A DNA stretch of 22,564 nucleotides from SIG480 sp045586595. Lineage in GTDB: Bacteria > Bacillota > Clostridia > Oscillospirales > JAAYXM01. This document shows positions 1 through 7,350 of the stretch, piece after piece. Location of the stretch: assembly GCA_045586595.1 (NCBI GenBank), contig JAZNAQ010000049.1, forward strand, positions 1 through 22,564. The letters run 5' to 3'. Below the pieces are notes generated by a model. It was not told the origin of the DNA, ran no database searches, and worked only from the letters and a program-made list of their open reading frames with translations. Position numbers and translations under genes: made by a program. How positions within the stretch are numbered: the first letter of the stretch is position 1; the number at the start of each line of letters is the position of its first letter.

Positions 1-13
1 GGAGGTGAAAATA

Positions 14-256
14 ATGGTAAAGATCAGACTTCGCAGAATTGGTGCAAAGAAGGCTCCGTTCTATCGTGTTGTTGTAGCTGATTCAAGATTTCCACGTGAT
101 GGCAGATTCATCGAAGAGCTCGGAACATACAATCCGCTCACAGAACCTGCAGAAATCAATATAGACACAGACCGTGCTCTTGAATGGATCAAGAAGGGTG
201 CACAGCCGACAGACACTGTAAAAGCACTTTTGAAGCGCACAGGAGCTATCCAGTAA
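14..256 (+). CDS. rpsP: 30S ribosomal protein S16
   Basis: Ribosomal protein S16 binds 16S rRNA in the body of the small subunit and is needed for 30S assembly. The 80-residue product begins MVKIRLRRIG and continues with the family-typical KKAPFYRVVVADSR and RDGRFIEELGTYNP segments, then ends with the usual GAQPTDTV region; length and motifs are those of a complete S16. An in-frame GTG at position 5 is part of the ribosome binding site GGAGGTG at 1-7, so the ATG at 14 is the better start. It opens the rpsP-khpA-rimM-trmD cluster, a conserved order in Firmicutes; ffh, which often precedes it, would lie outside the window. Confidence 0.97.
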   Translation: MVKIRLRRIGAKKAPFYRVVVADSRFPRDGRFIEELGTYNPLTEPAEINIDTDRALEWIKKGAQPTDTVKALLKRTGAIQ

Positions 257-293
257 ATTGCCACCGGTGAAACCGGAGAAAAGGTGACAACCT

Positions 294-524
294 ATGAAAG
301 ACCTTTTAACGTACATTGCAAAAAGCCTTGTTGAAAACCCGGATGCCGTGAGCGTAACGGAAGTAGAAAAAGAGGACGGACTCGTTCTTGAGCTTCGTGT
401 TGCTCCCGACGATATGGGGAAAGTTATCGGCAAGCACGGCCGCATTGCGAAGGAAATTCGCACTGTTATCAAGGCCGCCGCTCTCAAAGATAACACCAAG
501 GTATCGGTCGACATACTTGACTGA
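294..524 (+). CDS. khpA: KH-domain RNA-binding protein KhpA
   Basis: This 76-residue protein is a single KH domain. The nucleic-acid-binding loop GKHG is at residues 46-49, inside GKVIGKHGRIAKEIR. Members of this family, nearly always encoded between rpsP and rimM, bind RNA. In streptococci and other Firmicutes they pair with KhpB (Jag/EloR) and influence cell elongation and sRNA-linked regulation. The start ATG follows an AAGGTG ribosome binding site and lies 37 bp after rpsP, so the two are probably cotranscribed. A hairpin follows the stop codon. Family assignment is firm; the function in this organism is inferred. Confidence 0.93.
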   Translation: MKDLLTYIAKSLVENPDAVSVTEVEKEDGLVLELRVAPDDMGKVIGKHGRIAKEIRTVIKAAALKDNTKVSVDILD

Positions 525-535
525 TTGAAAAATCT

Positions 536-563
536 CGGGGCTGTCCTATATGCGACAGCCCCG
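536..563 (+). promoter_or_regulatory. Perfect 10-bp hairpin between khpA and rimM (possible attenuator)
   Basis: CGGGGCTGTC at 536-545 pairs perfectly with 554-563 around an 8-nt loop. The stem is GC-rich, but only AATTTGT follows, so it is a poor intrinsic terminator. It fills most of the 60-bp gap between khpA and rimM, and the rimM ribosome binding site (AAGGGTGA, about 571-578) begins just after it. It could lower read-through, protect the 3' end of the rpsP-khpA message, or affect rimM translation. No known riboswitch or leader is recognised. Confidence 0.5.
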
Positions 564-584
564 AATTTGTAAGGGTGAATACTT

Positions 585-1100
585 ATGGAATTTATTGAAG
601 CCGGAAAAATCGTTAACACGCACAGCGTCTATGGCGAGCTCAAGGTCCAGCCGTGGAGCGATACAGACGACTTTCTGTGCGATTTTGACGTTGTATATAT
701 AGACAAAAAACCGTATGAGGTTGAGCGAGCCCGCGTACATAAAAACTGCGTACTCTTAAAACTTTGCGGCATAAACAATATTAACGAGGCCCAAAAATAC
801 AGAAACAAATGCGTATGCGTTGACCGAGATGAGGTTGAACTCGATGACGGTGCATACTTTATAGCCGACCTTGAAGGACTTACGGTAATAGACGACAGAA
901 CAGGTGAAGAACTCGGGAAACTTCACGAAGTTATTACACTCCCCTCAAATGATGTATACGTCATCCGAGGAAAAGACGAATACATGATACCGGCAGTTGA
1001 AGAATTTATAAAATCCGTAGACCTTGACACAAGGATAATGCATGTTTCAACAATCCCCGGAATGCGTGTAGAAAAAGGCGGTGACATCCGTGAGAATTGA
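585..1100 (+). CDS. rimM: 16S rRNA processing / 30S maturation factor RimM
   Basis: RimM helps mature the 30S subunit around the head of 16S rRNA and binds S19. The 171-residue protein has the typical N-terminal beta-barrel start (EAGKIVNTHSVYGELKV, about residues 5-21) and a C-terminal PRC-barrel with YFIADLEGLTV, LPSNDVYVI and the closing YMIPAVEEFIK pattern. Its length is normal for the family. The ATG follows AAGGGTGA. Its last codons overlap the start of trmD by 11 bp, so the two genes are probably translationally coupled, as in many bacteria. Confidence 0.96.
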   Translation: MEFIEAGKIVNTHSVYGELKVQPWSDTDDFLCDFDVVYIDKKPYEVERARVHKNCVLLKLCGINNINEAQKYRNKCVCVDRDEVELDDGAYFIADLEGLTVIDDRTGEELGKLHEVITLPSNDVYVIRGKDEYMIPAVEEFIKSVDLDTRIMHVSTIPGMRVEKGGDIREN

Positions 1101-1830
1101 TATTATGACGCTCTTTCCTGAGGCTTGCGACGCTATGATGAGCGAAAGTATAATCGGGCGCGCTCGCCGTGACGGAAAACTAACCGTCGGGTATTACCAG
1201 ATACGCGACTATACAAAAAATAAACAAAAGCAGGTTGACGATTATCCGTACGGCGGCGGTATGGGCATGGTAATGTATGCAGATGCGCTATATAACTGCT
1301 GGGAAGAAATCAAATCAAAAAGCCCCGATGCGCACACAATATACATGTCACCTCAAGGCTCTGTATTTAATCAGGAAAAGGCAAAATCACTCTCAACGAA
1401 TCACTCTCACATTATTCTGGTCTGCGGACATTACGAAGGCATTGACGAGAGGTTTATCGAGGAGTGCGTTGACGAAGAGCTCTCCATCGGAGACTTTGTA
1501 TTAACCGGTGGTGAAATCCCCGCAATGGCAGTTACCGACGCCATCGCAAGAATGCTGCCGGGAGTTCTCTCAGACGAGGAGTGCTTCTCTGAAGAAAGCC
1601 ACTTTGACGGGCTTCTTGAGTATCCGCAATATACGCGCCCTGCAATATGGCACGAACGTGAGGTCCCAGAAATCCTGTTGTCAGGCCACCACGCAAACAT
1701 AAAAAAGTGGAGACGTGAGCAATCCATAATACGCACATTTAAAAAACGCCCGGATATGCTCGAGAGCGCACCTCTTACAGCAAAAGAAAAACTTTTTGTC
1801 CAAAAACTCAAATCAGAGGGCGAAATTTAG
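1090..1830 (+). CDS. trmD: tRNA (guanine-37-N1)-methyltransferase TrmD
   Basis: TrmD uses S-adenosylmethionine to methylate G37 next to the anticodon, which prevents +1 frameshifting. The product begins MRIDIMTLFPE and carries YGGGMGMVM (about 55-62), MSPQG (86-90), the trefoil-knot segment CGHYEGIDER (112-121) and SIGDFVLTGGE (132-142), followed by the YPQYTRP and W-R-R-EQS regions. An upstream GTG at 1081 would add three residues, but it lies in the ribosome binding site AGGCGGTGA; the GTG at 1090 gives the conserved N-terminus and 246 residues. The last 23 bp overlap, tail to tail, the end of the convergent spoIVFB-like gene. rplS, the usual next gene, is absent here. Confidence 0.96.
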   Translation: MRIDIMTLFPEACDAMMSESIIGRARRDGKLTVGYYQIRDYTKNKQKQVDDYPYGGGMGMVMYADALYNCWEEIKSKSPDAHTIYMSPQGSVFNQEKAKSLSTNHSHIILVCGHYEGIDERFIEECVDEELSIGDFVLTGGEIPAMAVTDAIARMLPGVLSDEECFSEESHFDGLLEYPQYTRPAIWHEREVPEILLSGHHANIKKWRREQSIIRTFKKRPDMLESAPLTAKEKLFVQKLKSEGEI

Positions 1831-2413
1831 CACCACAAATTGCAATATACATTGAGAATATTACAAGTGATGGATTTAGCTCTCCTACAGCAGCTGTTGC
1901 CGCACAAAGTGCAAACAGCACAGAAACCGACAATATTGCGAGTATATAGCTTACCGTATATGCAAAGCGCATAGAAAACAGCATTAAAAGTGCAGAAAGA
2001 GCTATTCGCCCCCCGTCAAGAGGATACACCGGTATCAGATTTATCACAGTTATAACCAGGTTTACACCAATAAAATAATCAAGGCTTTTTATACCCAGAA
2101 ATTTAGCTGTTGCAATGGCACAGCTTGCGATGATTATTCCCGCAAGCGGCCCCGCAGCAGCTATTATTATTTCTCTTTTGTATGACATAAACCGAAGTTC
2201 GGGTACGTTTACGCGTACACCAAACGCGCATATGTCTATCAAATCAACTGTTCCGCCGCAGAAGTGTATGGCAACGATATGAGAAAGCTCATGCGCAAAT
2301 ATTGCAACGAGTGTCGGAAAAAGCACATTCCGAAAATCCATAACATACAAAAATGCTATAAGGCAGAAAAACGGTATACTGATCTTCAGCTTTGGAAAAT
2401 TCGGTTTTGTCAT
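1808..2413 (-). CDS. SpoIVFB-like M50 site-2 intramembrane metalloprotease
   Basis: This 201-residue multi-spanning membrane protein has the two signatures of family M50: the zinc motif HELSH at residues 41-45 and NLIPVYPLDGGR at 125-136, where D133 is the third ligand. These positions nearly match those known for Bacillus SpoIVFB (HExxH at 43-47, Asp 137), which cleaves pro-sigma-K in the outer forespore membrane. The protein is shorter than Bacillus SpoIVFB because the C-terminal CBS domain is missing. The start ATG overlaps the stop of the upstream M23 gene (ATGA), so coupled translation is likely. That pairing supports a SpoIVFB role, but a general M50 protease is possible. Its 3' end overlaps trmD and no terminator is visible. 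Confidence 0.85.
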   Translation of the reverse strand: MTKPNFPKLKISIPFFCLIAFLYVMDFRNVLFPTLVAIFAHELSHIVAIHFCGGTVDLIDICAFGVRVNVPELRFMSYKREIIIAAAGPLAGIIIASCAIATAKFLGIKSLDYFIGVNLVITVINLIPVYPLDGGRIALSALLMLFSMRFAYTVSYILAILSVSVLFALCAATAAVGELNPSLVIFSMYIAICGAKFRPLI

Positions 2414-3321
2414 ACAGTTTCCGGTGATATGTACAACGCCGGGTCAAGGCGTATGTTCCCTTTTCTTATCTCAAAATGCAGATGCGGCCCGGTTGACATA
2501 CCCGTGCTCCCTACCTCTGCTATCTTTTGCCCAAGCTTTACCCTCTGCCCTTTTTTCACTAAGAGCTTTGAGTTGTGCCCGTAAAAGCTCCTTATCCCAT
2601 CATCATGTTCAATCAACAGATAGTTCCCGTATGTAGCATTTTTGCCCGCTTCAAGCACTTTACCACTCGCAAAAGCACTTATAGCGCTCCCCTTCTTTGC
2701 TGCGATGTCAAGGCCTGTGTGAAAGCTTGCATCCTCAATTATAGGATGGTCACGATAGCCGAATCTTGAGGTTATAACGCCATAAAGCGGCGATTGATAT
2801 TTAAAGCTTATGTTCTCCTTATTATAGCTGCAATAAGAAGGTGGCGGTATCCTGAACGGCTCTGCCGCAGTATCATCACTAAGTTCCTCTGTACTCATTT
2901 GAAAGCTGAGTGTTTCTACACTCAGCTCTTTCGCTTCTTTCTCAGCCTTTTTGCGTTCTTCTTCTATTTCTCTCTGAAGCTTATCAGATTCTTCTCCTAA
3001 ATAAAAATCACTTTCAAAGACGGGTTCTGAGTTGTCCCCATTTCCCATCGTTTCATCCTCATCTTTTTCTTTGAATACCTCAGCTATTCCCTCATCTATT
3101 TTCGTCATATTGCTTATTACTTCTACCGCTTGGTCTATTTGCAAATCATCGTTCACCGCCTGCGTGAGCTTCTCAACTATCGGTGCATTTATGTGCTTAA
3201 GAACTACAGCAGTAGCTATTATACAAAAACAGACAAATAACCGCAAAAGCATAAACCCGCGTTTGCCGGGGTTTGAACTTTCATTTTGCCGCGGTCTTTT
3301 TCGCCTCTCCCGCTGATTCAT
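2410..3321 (-). CDS. Membrane-anchored M23 (LytM) peptidase, SpoIVFA-like by context
   Basis: The 303-residue protein has a basic cytoplasmic start, one membrane helix at about 24-42, a charged probable coiled coil at about 112-133, and a C-terminal M23/LytM domain at about 179-297. The metal and catalytic residues of active M23 endopeptidases are visible: H201 and D205 in HTGLD, H249 in YGH, and H280/H282 in HLHFE. Its gene directly precedes the M50 protease with a 4-bp overlap, the same order as spoIVFA-spoIVFB in Bacillus, where SpoIVFA holds SpoIVFB inhibited and has a degenerate LytM fold. Intact ligands suggest it may cut peptidoglycan, as SpoIIQ-type proteins of clostridia may. The start ATG follows GAGGTGAT. 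M23 family is firm; the sporulation role is inferred. Confidence 0.85.
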   Translation of the reverse strand: MNQRERRKRPRQNESSNPGKRGFMLLRLFVCFCIIATAVVLKHINAPIVEKLTQAVNDDLQIDQAVEVISNMTKIDEGIAEVFKEKDEDETMGNGDNSEPVFESDFYLGEESDKLQREIEEERKKAEKEAKELSVETLSFQMSTEELSDDTAAEPFRIPPPSYCSYNKENISFKYQSPLYGVITSRFGYRDHPIIEDASFHTGLDIAAKKGSAISAFASGKVLEAGKNATYGNYLLIEHDDGIRSFYGHNSKLLVKKGQRVKLGQKIAEVGSTGMSTGPHLHFEIRKGNIRLDPALYISPETV

Positions 3322-3341
3322 TTTTTATCACCTCACGGGAA

Positions 3342-3349
3342 ATTATATG
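3342..3349 (-). promoter_or_regulatory. Candidate sigma-E-type -10 element for the M23-M50 pair
   Basis: On the minus strand CATATAAT lies just after the rnmV terminator and just before the ribosome binding site of the M23 gene. It differs by one base from the sigma-E -10 consensus CATACAnT as I recall it. A possible -35 (GTTATT, about 16 bp upstream) is weak and lies inside the terminator. Transcription from here would give a leader of roughly 15-18 nt. The call depends on these genes being mother-cell sporulation genes. Confidence 0.3.
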
Positions 3350-3387
3350 AAAAAAGCCGGTTTGCAATAACAAAACGCAAACCGGCT
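3350..3387 (-). terminator. Rho-independent terminator after rnmV
   Basis: On the minus strand an 11-bp perfect stem (AGCCGGTTTGC at 3387-3377 pairing with 3365-3355) with an 11-nt loop is followed by six T residues (3355-3350). It lies about 20 bp after the rnmV stop codon and ends the comEC-holA-rnmV transcript before the M23-M50 pair, so that pair should have its own promoter. Confidence 0.9.
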
Positions 3388-3408
3388 AACAAAATAAATA
3401 CAAGCCTA

Positions 3409-3993
3409 TCAAATCTTATTTACAGCTTCTTCAAACTCATCCCGTGTGAAAATCATATTAATTGCCGAAAGAAAAGCGTTCGCGCTCATAAGACGAGGCA
3501 AACCAAGAACATCTGCAAGCTTCTCACGCTTCTCTGCACTGTTTACTCCACCCGAAAGCCCTGCAGCATACATATCCTGCTTAGTTATCCCCGCAGAACA
3601 TTTTTTCGGCTCATCCTCAAAGGTTGCACCCGCTTGACGAAGGGCTTCTATAATTATCTCTCTACTCATACCCTCAACACCAAGAAGCCCTGCTTTTGAC
3701 GCTGATGCTTTTCTTCGCTCCTTACCCACAATTTCAGGAATATAGGCGTGTTTTACCGTGCCCTCGCGCACTACACCTTGAAGATGGTTTCTTATCACAA
3801 AGCCAGCTCCGTCACTGTCTGTAAAAACAATTATACCGTTTTTTTCTGCAAGCCTTTCTATGAGCCTTCGTTTTTCTTTGTCGTTGAATATACCAAACCC
3901 CGAGGTCTCTATTACATGGGCATCAACACACTGTTTTATAGTATTAACATCATATCTGCCCTCTACTATTATCGTTTCACGGATTCTTTTCAT
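3409..3993 (-). CDS. rnmV: Ribonuclease M5 (TOPRIM 5S rRNA maturase family)
   Basis: RNase M5 matures 5S rRNA precursor in low-GC Gram-positives by cutting both sides of a double-stranded region with the help of ribosomal protein L18. The 194-residue product has a TOPRIM domain with the conserved glutamate in IIVEGRYD (E11) and the DxD motif in FTDSDGAG (D59, D61), then GLLGVEGMS and a C-terminal helical region as in the family. The start ATG follows GGAGGAG and overlaps the end of holA by 17 bp. In many Firmicutes this gene sits by ksgA; here it closes comEC-holA instead. A role on another structured RNA cannot be excluded, since no 5S gene is nearby. Confidence 0.85.
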   Translation of the reverse strand: MKRIRETIIVEGRYDVNTIKQCVDAHVIETSGFGIFNDKEKRRLIERLAEKNGIIVFTDSDGAGFVIRNHLQGVVREGTVKHAYIPEIVGKERRKASASKAGLLGVEGMSREIIIEALRQAGATFEDEPKKCSAGITKQDMYAAGLSGGVNSAEKREKLADVLGLPRLMSANAFLSAINMIFTRDEFEEAVNKI

Positions 3994-5005
3994 TTCTCTC
4001 CTCCGCCGCTATACTGGCAACAAGCTGGGACAGCTCTTCCCACCCTGCACCATACTTAAGCCTTGCATCGGCGCGTGTTGTGAGCTCTATAGCACGACAG
4101 ATATGAGCCTTATTCATAGTCCGAGCCGCGTTTAATGCAAGGCGCGCGGGATAGTCGCTTCTCATATCAAAAAGTTCCATTATCTCAGACTTGCCTCCGC
4201 CGCGGCCAAGTATCAGTTTTGCGGCATAAAGGCGACGAAACTGCTGTGCTATCAGTGCAAGAACAGGTATTGGCTTTTCATTTTGTGACTCAAGGTCCTC
4301 AAGCACAGAAAGAGCCTTTGCGTATTTTCTTTCTGCCACAGCATTTGCCGCATCAAACACAGCAGAGCTGACATTTCTTGTAGCAACAGCCTCTATATCG
4401 GCTCGTGTTATTTCTTTTTTCTTCGCGTATGCAGACACCTTTTCAATTTCGGGTATAAGCTGTTGCATTATCTCACCGCAATAGAACATCATAAAATCTG
4501 CAGTATCGCTGTTTATATCCTTACCGTTAGCAAGAAATCTTCTCTTTATCCACGAAATAAGGTCTGTTCTCGAAGCTTTTGAAAAGTTTACAACCGCGCC
4601 GTTTTTCTCTATCACTTTATAGAGCTTTCGCCGCTTGTCAGGCTTATACTCTATATTACCGTATACAAACACAAGCACGCAATGTTCCGGCATGTCAGCA
4701 AAGAGTTTCTCTGCCTTTTCTGAAAAATCCGCATTTGCCGATATTACATCAAAGTCGCGCACTATAACAAGTCTTCTGTCGTTCATCGCAGGATAGCTCT
4801 CAACAACATCAGAAAGCTCGTTGAAATCCGGCGCACGATTTATAACCGTAAGGTTGAATTCGGGCATCATATCTCCGACTACTGCTTTTTGCAATTCGGC
4901 AAGATAGTATTCACGGAGATAGCCTTCTTCACCGCAAAAAATATAAAGTGAGCTGATATTACCCGCCTTCAAATCCGCTTTAAACTCTTTCACTGTCAAA
5001 TTCAC
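3977..5005 (-). CDS. holA: DNA polymerase III delta subunit
   Basis: The delta subunit is the wrench of the clamp loader: it opens the beta sliding clamp so that it can be loaded on primed DNA. The 342-residue protein shows the family start (LYIFCGEEGYLREYYL, residues about 20-35), the NDRRLVIVRDFDV strand, and a C-terminal helical collar region with ALIAQQFRRLYAAKLI and ARLKYG. Its length is typical. The GTG start is supported by GGGGGGTG seven bases upstream, and GTGA joins it to the comEC stop, so the two are translationally coupled. comEC-holA neighbours are common in Firmicutes. Confidence 0.93.
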   Translation of the reverse strand: MNLTVKEFKADLKAGNISSLYIFCGEEGYLREYYLAELQKAVVGDMMPEFNLTVINRAPDFNELSDVVESYPAMNDRRLVIVRDFDVISANADFSEKAEKLFADMPEHCVLVFVYGNIEYKPDKRRKLYKVIEKNGAVVNFSKASRTDLISWIKRRFLANGKDINSDTADFMMFYCGEIMQQLIPEIEKVSAYAKKKEITRADIEAVATRNVSSAVFDAANAVAERKYAKALSVLEDLESQNEKPIPVLALIAQQFRRLYAAKLILGRGGGKSEIMELFDMRSDYPARLALNAARTMNKAHICRAIELTTRADARLKYGAGWEELSQLVASIAAEERNEKNP

Positions 5006-7278
5006 GACGCTACACCCCCCTGCCGTCTTGAATAAAATGTAATTGTTCCGTCAACATCTGTACGCATCACGGCAGAGCCGATGTTTTTAAGCCGGCGCAA
5101 TGCCTCAGACGAAGGATGCCCGTATGAATTGCCGACTCCTACCGATATTACAGAAAGCTCAGGAAGAGCTCTGTTAAGGAGCGCCTGTGAGCTTGAGCTT
5201 TTCGAGCCGTGATGACCTACGATATAGCTTTCACAATCGGGCACTCTGTCAAGAACGAGTTTTTCATTCTGCGACGGTATATCACCCGTTATAAGCGTTT
5301 CATATTCGCCGTCACGCACTATTACGACAATGCCGTTTTCGTTCTCATCATTTCCCGGAGGAAGAGTAAGAAGGTCGATCTTCATATCGCCGAGTTCAAC
5401 GGTGATATCGTTTTCTACGAAAACCGTCTTGCACTCACCATCTGCTTGTTTTGCAAGATTTATAAAGGTTGCATTTTCTCTGTCAGTTGCCGGCATATAC
5501 ACTGCAGCCGTTGGGATTGTGTCTACCAGATATTCGGCACCGTTTGCGTGGTCGGCATGGGCATGTGTCAAAATCATGGCATCAATATCGTCTATGCGGT
5601 TTTTCAGCAAGTGCGATATTGCAATGTGGTCTGCGTCTTTATCGCCGCCACAATCTATAACTGCGCACATATCCCCTGACGTTGCAACAACACATTGACC
5701 TTGACCGACATCAAGAACATCAAAGCGAATGCCCTCTACCTCCTCAACCGAAACAAGAAAATTTACGCATATAAATACACATAATACGGACAGCGCAATA
5801 ACCAGAGCAGAAAACCATAATCGCATTCTACTCTTCCCAACCGCTATTGCATATACAATAACAAAACATATGAAGCATATTAAAACAATAAGTGTCGGGT
5901 CGCCCGTAAACACTTCAGCAAACGGGAGGCTACCCGCCGCATTTATTGTATTGATTATCCCCATCGTCACAACATTCACGACAACCCCTACTCCCTTCGC
6001 AAGCGATACTGATATAAACCCTAATATAATTATAATAAATCCTGCGACAAAGTCAAAGGTTATAAATATATTTAACAGCGCATTTACAACCGGTGCAATA
6101 ACAGATACCTTCCCGAAGGTATACGCGAGTATGGGAGCAGTTGAGATTGCTGCCGATAAAGATACAGAAAAACCTCCCAGTATCTCAAACAGTATCCGGC
6201 GCACGATTCGGTTATCTTTTAGCGCAAGAGGTTTCAGCGCCTCAAAAATCCTGGGATTTAAAACCACAATACCAAGCGTTGCAAAAAACGACAGTAGAAA
6301 TGCCGTATCCGTTGCACAATACGGATTTATTGCAACAAGAATGAATGCAGCTACGGAAATTGCCGTCAGCGTATCGTACTCACGCTTTCCAACAGTTGAA
6401 ACAAGAACAAATGTCTGCATAATAACAGCACGCATTGCAGACTGTGGCGCACCCACCAAAAGAGCAAAAACAAATATCACAGGAATTGCAAGAAGCTTTA
6501 AATATCTGTTTTTAGTAAACAAAATCAAAAATCCAACGATAATGGATATATGTAACCCCGACACAGACACAGCATGAGCAAGGCCCGTTGCGCTGAGATT
6601 TTTGCTAAAATCATCAGAAAGCCCCGACTTGTCACCCAGAATAAGAGATTTTATAAATGCCGCTGTTTTTTCAGGATATATTTCATCTATTTTTTCTTTA
6701 ATAATCTTTGCAAGATAAGCGGGAAAGTATTTAAGATTAATACCCTCGCTTTTTTCCACCTGTGTTACACTGTCTGCCATTATTCTGACATCAATATATC
6801 TCGATTTATAATAAGTCTTTTCTGCAAAGTACTCTGTATTTTCAAGAGGATATATCTTGCCATCAAAAACTATTATGTCGCCGGGAACAAGCTCTGTCTT
6901 ATCATTATAGGCATATATAATTGCGCGAACAGGCCTTTCACCGTTTTGGAGTTTTGCTTTGACTGAAACCCCATTTCCGCTTGATGTGGGCTCACTGTAA
7001 GAAATGACCTCTGCGGTTATTCCCGAGGTTTTAGCAAAGAACTCATGACCAATCTCGTCATATCTGTAATATACCGATTGCCATATAAGCGAAACCGCTA
7101 CAGCAACTATGACAAGGATTGCAGCAGTTTTGTATTTCTTAAAACAAAGAACAGCAGATGTTATGCCAACCCCTGCCGCAAGTGCACATATTGTCGAAAA
7201 TGTGGTTTTACACAATGTACTTATCATTACAGCCGCTACAAATGATGTACAAAACCAGAGAAGATATCTGTTTTTCAA
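5002..7278 (-). CDS. comEC: DNA internalization channel protein ComEC/Rec2
   Basis: ComEC forms the inner-membrane channel for single-stranded DNA during natural transformation. The 758-residue protein is full length: N-terminal membrane helices (to about 70), an extracytoplasmic domain (about 85-180), the competence domain starting with SLILGDKSGL and GLAHAVSVSGLHISI (211-246) and continuing as many helices to about 510, and a C-terminal metallo-beta-lactamase domain with FDVLDVGQG (519-527), THAHADH (571-577), ITGD and VGHHGS. The start is TTG, with AGGTGGG upstream; no better start is visible. The C-terminal domain is thought to degrade the non-transported strand. No comEA or pilus gene lies here, so active competence cannot be claimed. 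Confidence 0.95.
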   Translation of the reverse strand: MKNRYLLWFCTSFVAAVMISTLCKTTFSTICALAAGVGITSAVLCFKKYKTAAILVIVAVAVSLIWQSVYYRYDEIGHEFFAKTSGITAEVISYSEPTSSGNGVSVKAKLQNGERPVRAIIYAYNDKTELVPGDIIVFDGKIYPLENTEYFAEKTYYKSRYIDVRIMADSVTQVEKSEGINLKYFPAYLAKIIKEKIDEIYPEKTAAFIKSLILGDKSGLSDDFSKNLSATGLAHAVSVSGLHISIIVGFLILFTKNRYLKLLAIPVIFVFALLVGAPQSAMRAVIMQTFVLVSTVGKREYDTLTAISVAAFILVAINPYCATDTAFLLSFFATLGIVVLNPRIFEALKPLALKDNRIVRRILFEILGGFSVSLSAAISTAPILAYTFGKVSVIAPVVNALLNIFITFDFVAGFIIIILGFISVSLAKGVGVVVNVVTMGIINTINAAGSLPFAEVFTGDPTLIVLICFICFVIVYAIAVGKSRMRLWFSALVIALSVLCVFICVNFLVSVEEVEGIRFDVLDVGQGQCVVATSGDMCAVIDCGGDKDADHIAISHLLKNRIDDIDAMILTHAHADHANGAEYLVDTIPTAAVYMPATDRENATFINLAKQADGECKTVFVENDITVELGDMKIDLLTLPPGNDENENGIVVIVRDGEYETLITGDIPSQNEKLVLDRVPDCESYIVGHHGSKSSSSQALLNRALPELSVISVGVGNSYGHPSSEALRRLKNIGSAVMRTDVDGTITFYSRRQGGVAS

Positions 7279-7298
7279 AGTAACCCACCTAATATAAT

Positions 7299-7330
7299 GG
7301 GTGACAAGCCGCCAAAGCAGCCTGTCACCC
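7299..7330 (-). terminator. Hairpin between fba and comEC (probable weak terminator)
   Basis: On the minus strand GGGTGACA (7330-7323) pairs perfectly with TGTCACCC (7306-7299), and the interior can extend with GCTG/CGGC. Only ATTATATTA follows, not a true T-run, so termination would be partial. It lies 20 bp past the fba stop codon and just before the comEC ribosome binding site, so comEC-holA-rnmV may be fed by read-through from the strong fba promoter. Confidence 0.55.
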
Positions 7331-7350
7331 GTTTATTTAAATATTAAATG

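Noticed and set aside
5..7. GTG start for rpsP three codons before the ATG
   Set aside because: These bases are part of the ribosome binding site GGAGGTG; S16 proteins begin MVKIRL.
83..619. Minus-strand open frame of 178 codons across rpsP, khpA and the start of rimM
   Set aside because: It lies opposite three conserved genes and their hairpin, and the sequence looks like a shadow product with no family resemblance.
5729..6577. Long open frame (282 codons) on the plus strand inside comEC
   Set aside because: Its product is rich in Thr, Ile, Ala and Asn with no recognisable domain, as expected from reading the reverse of membrane-helix codons; comEC on the other strand is full length and clearly real.
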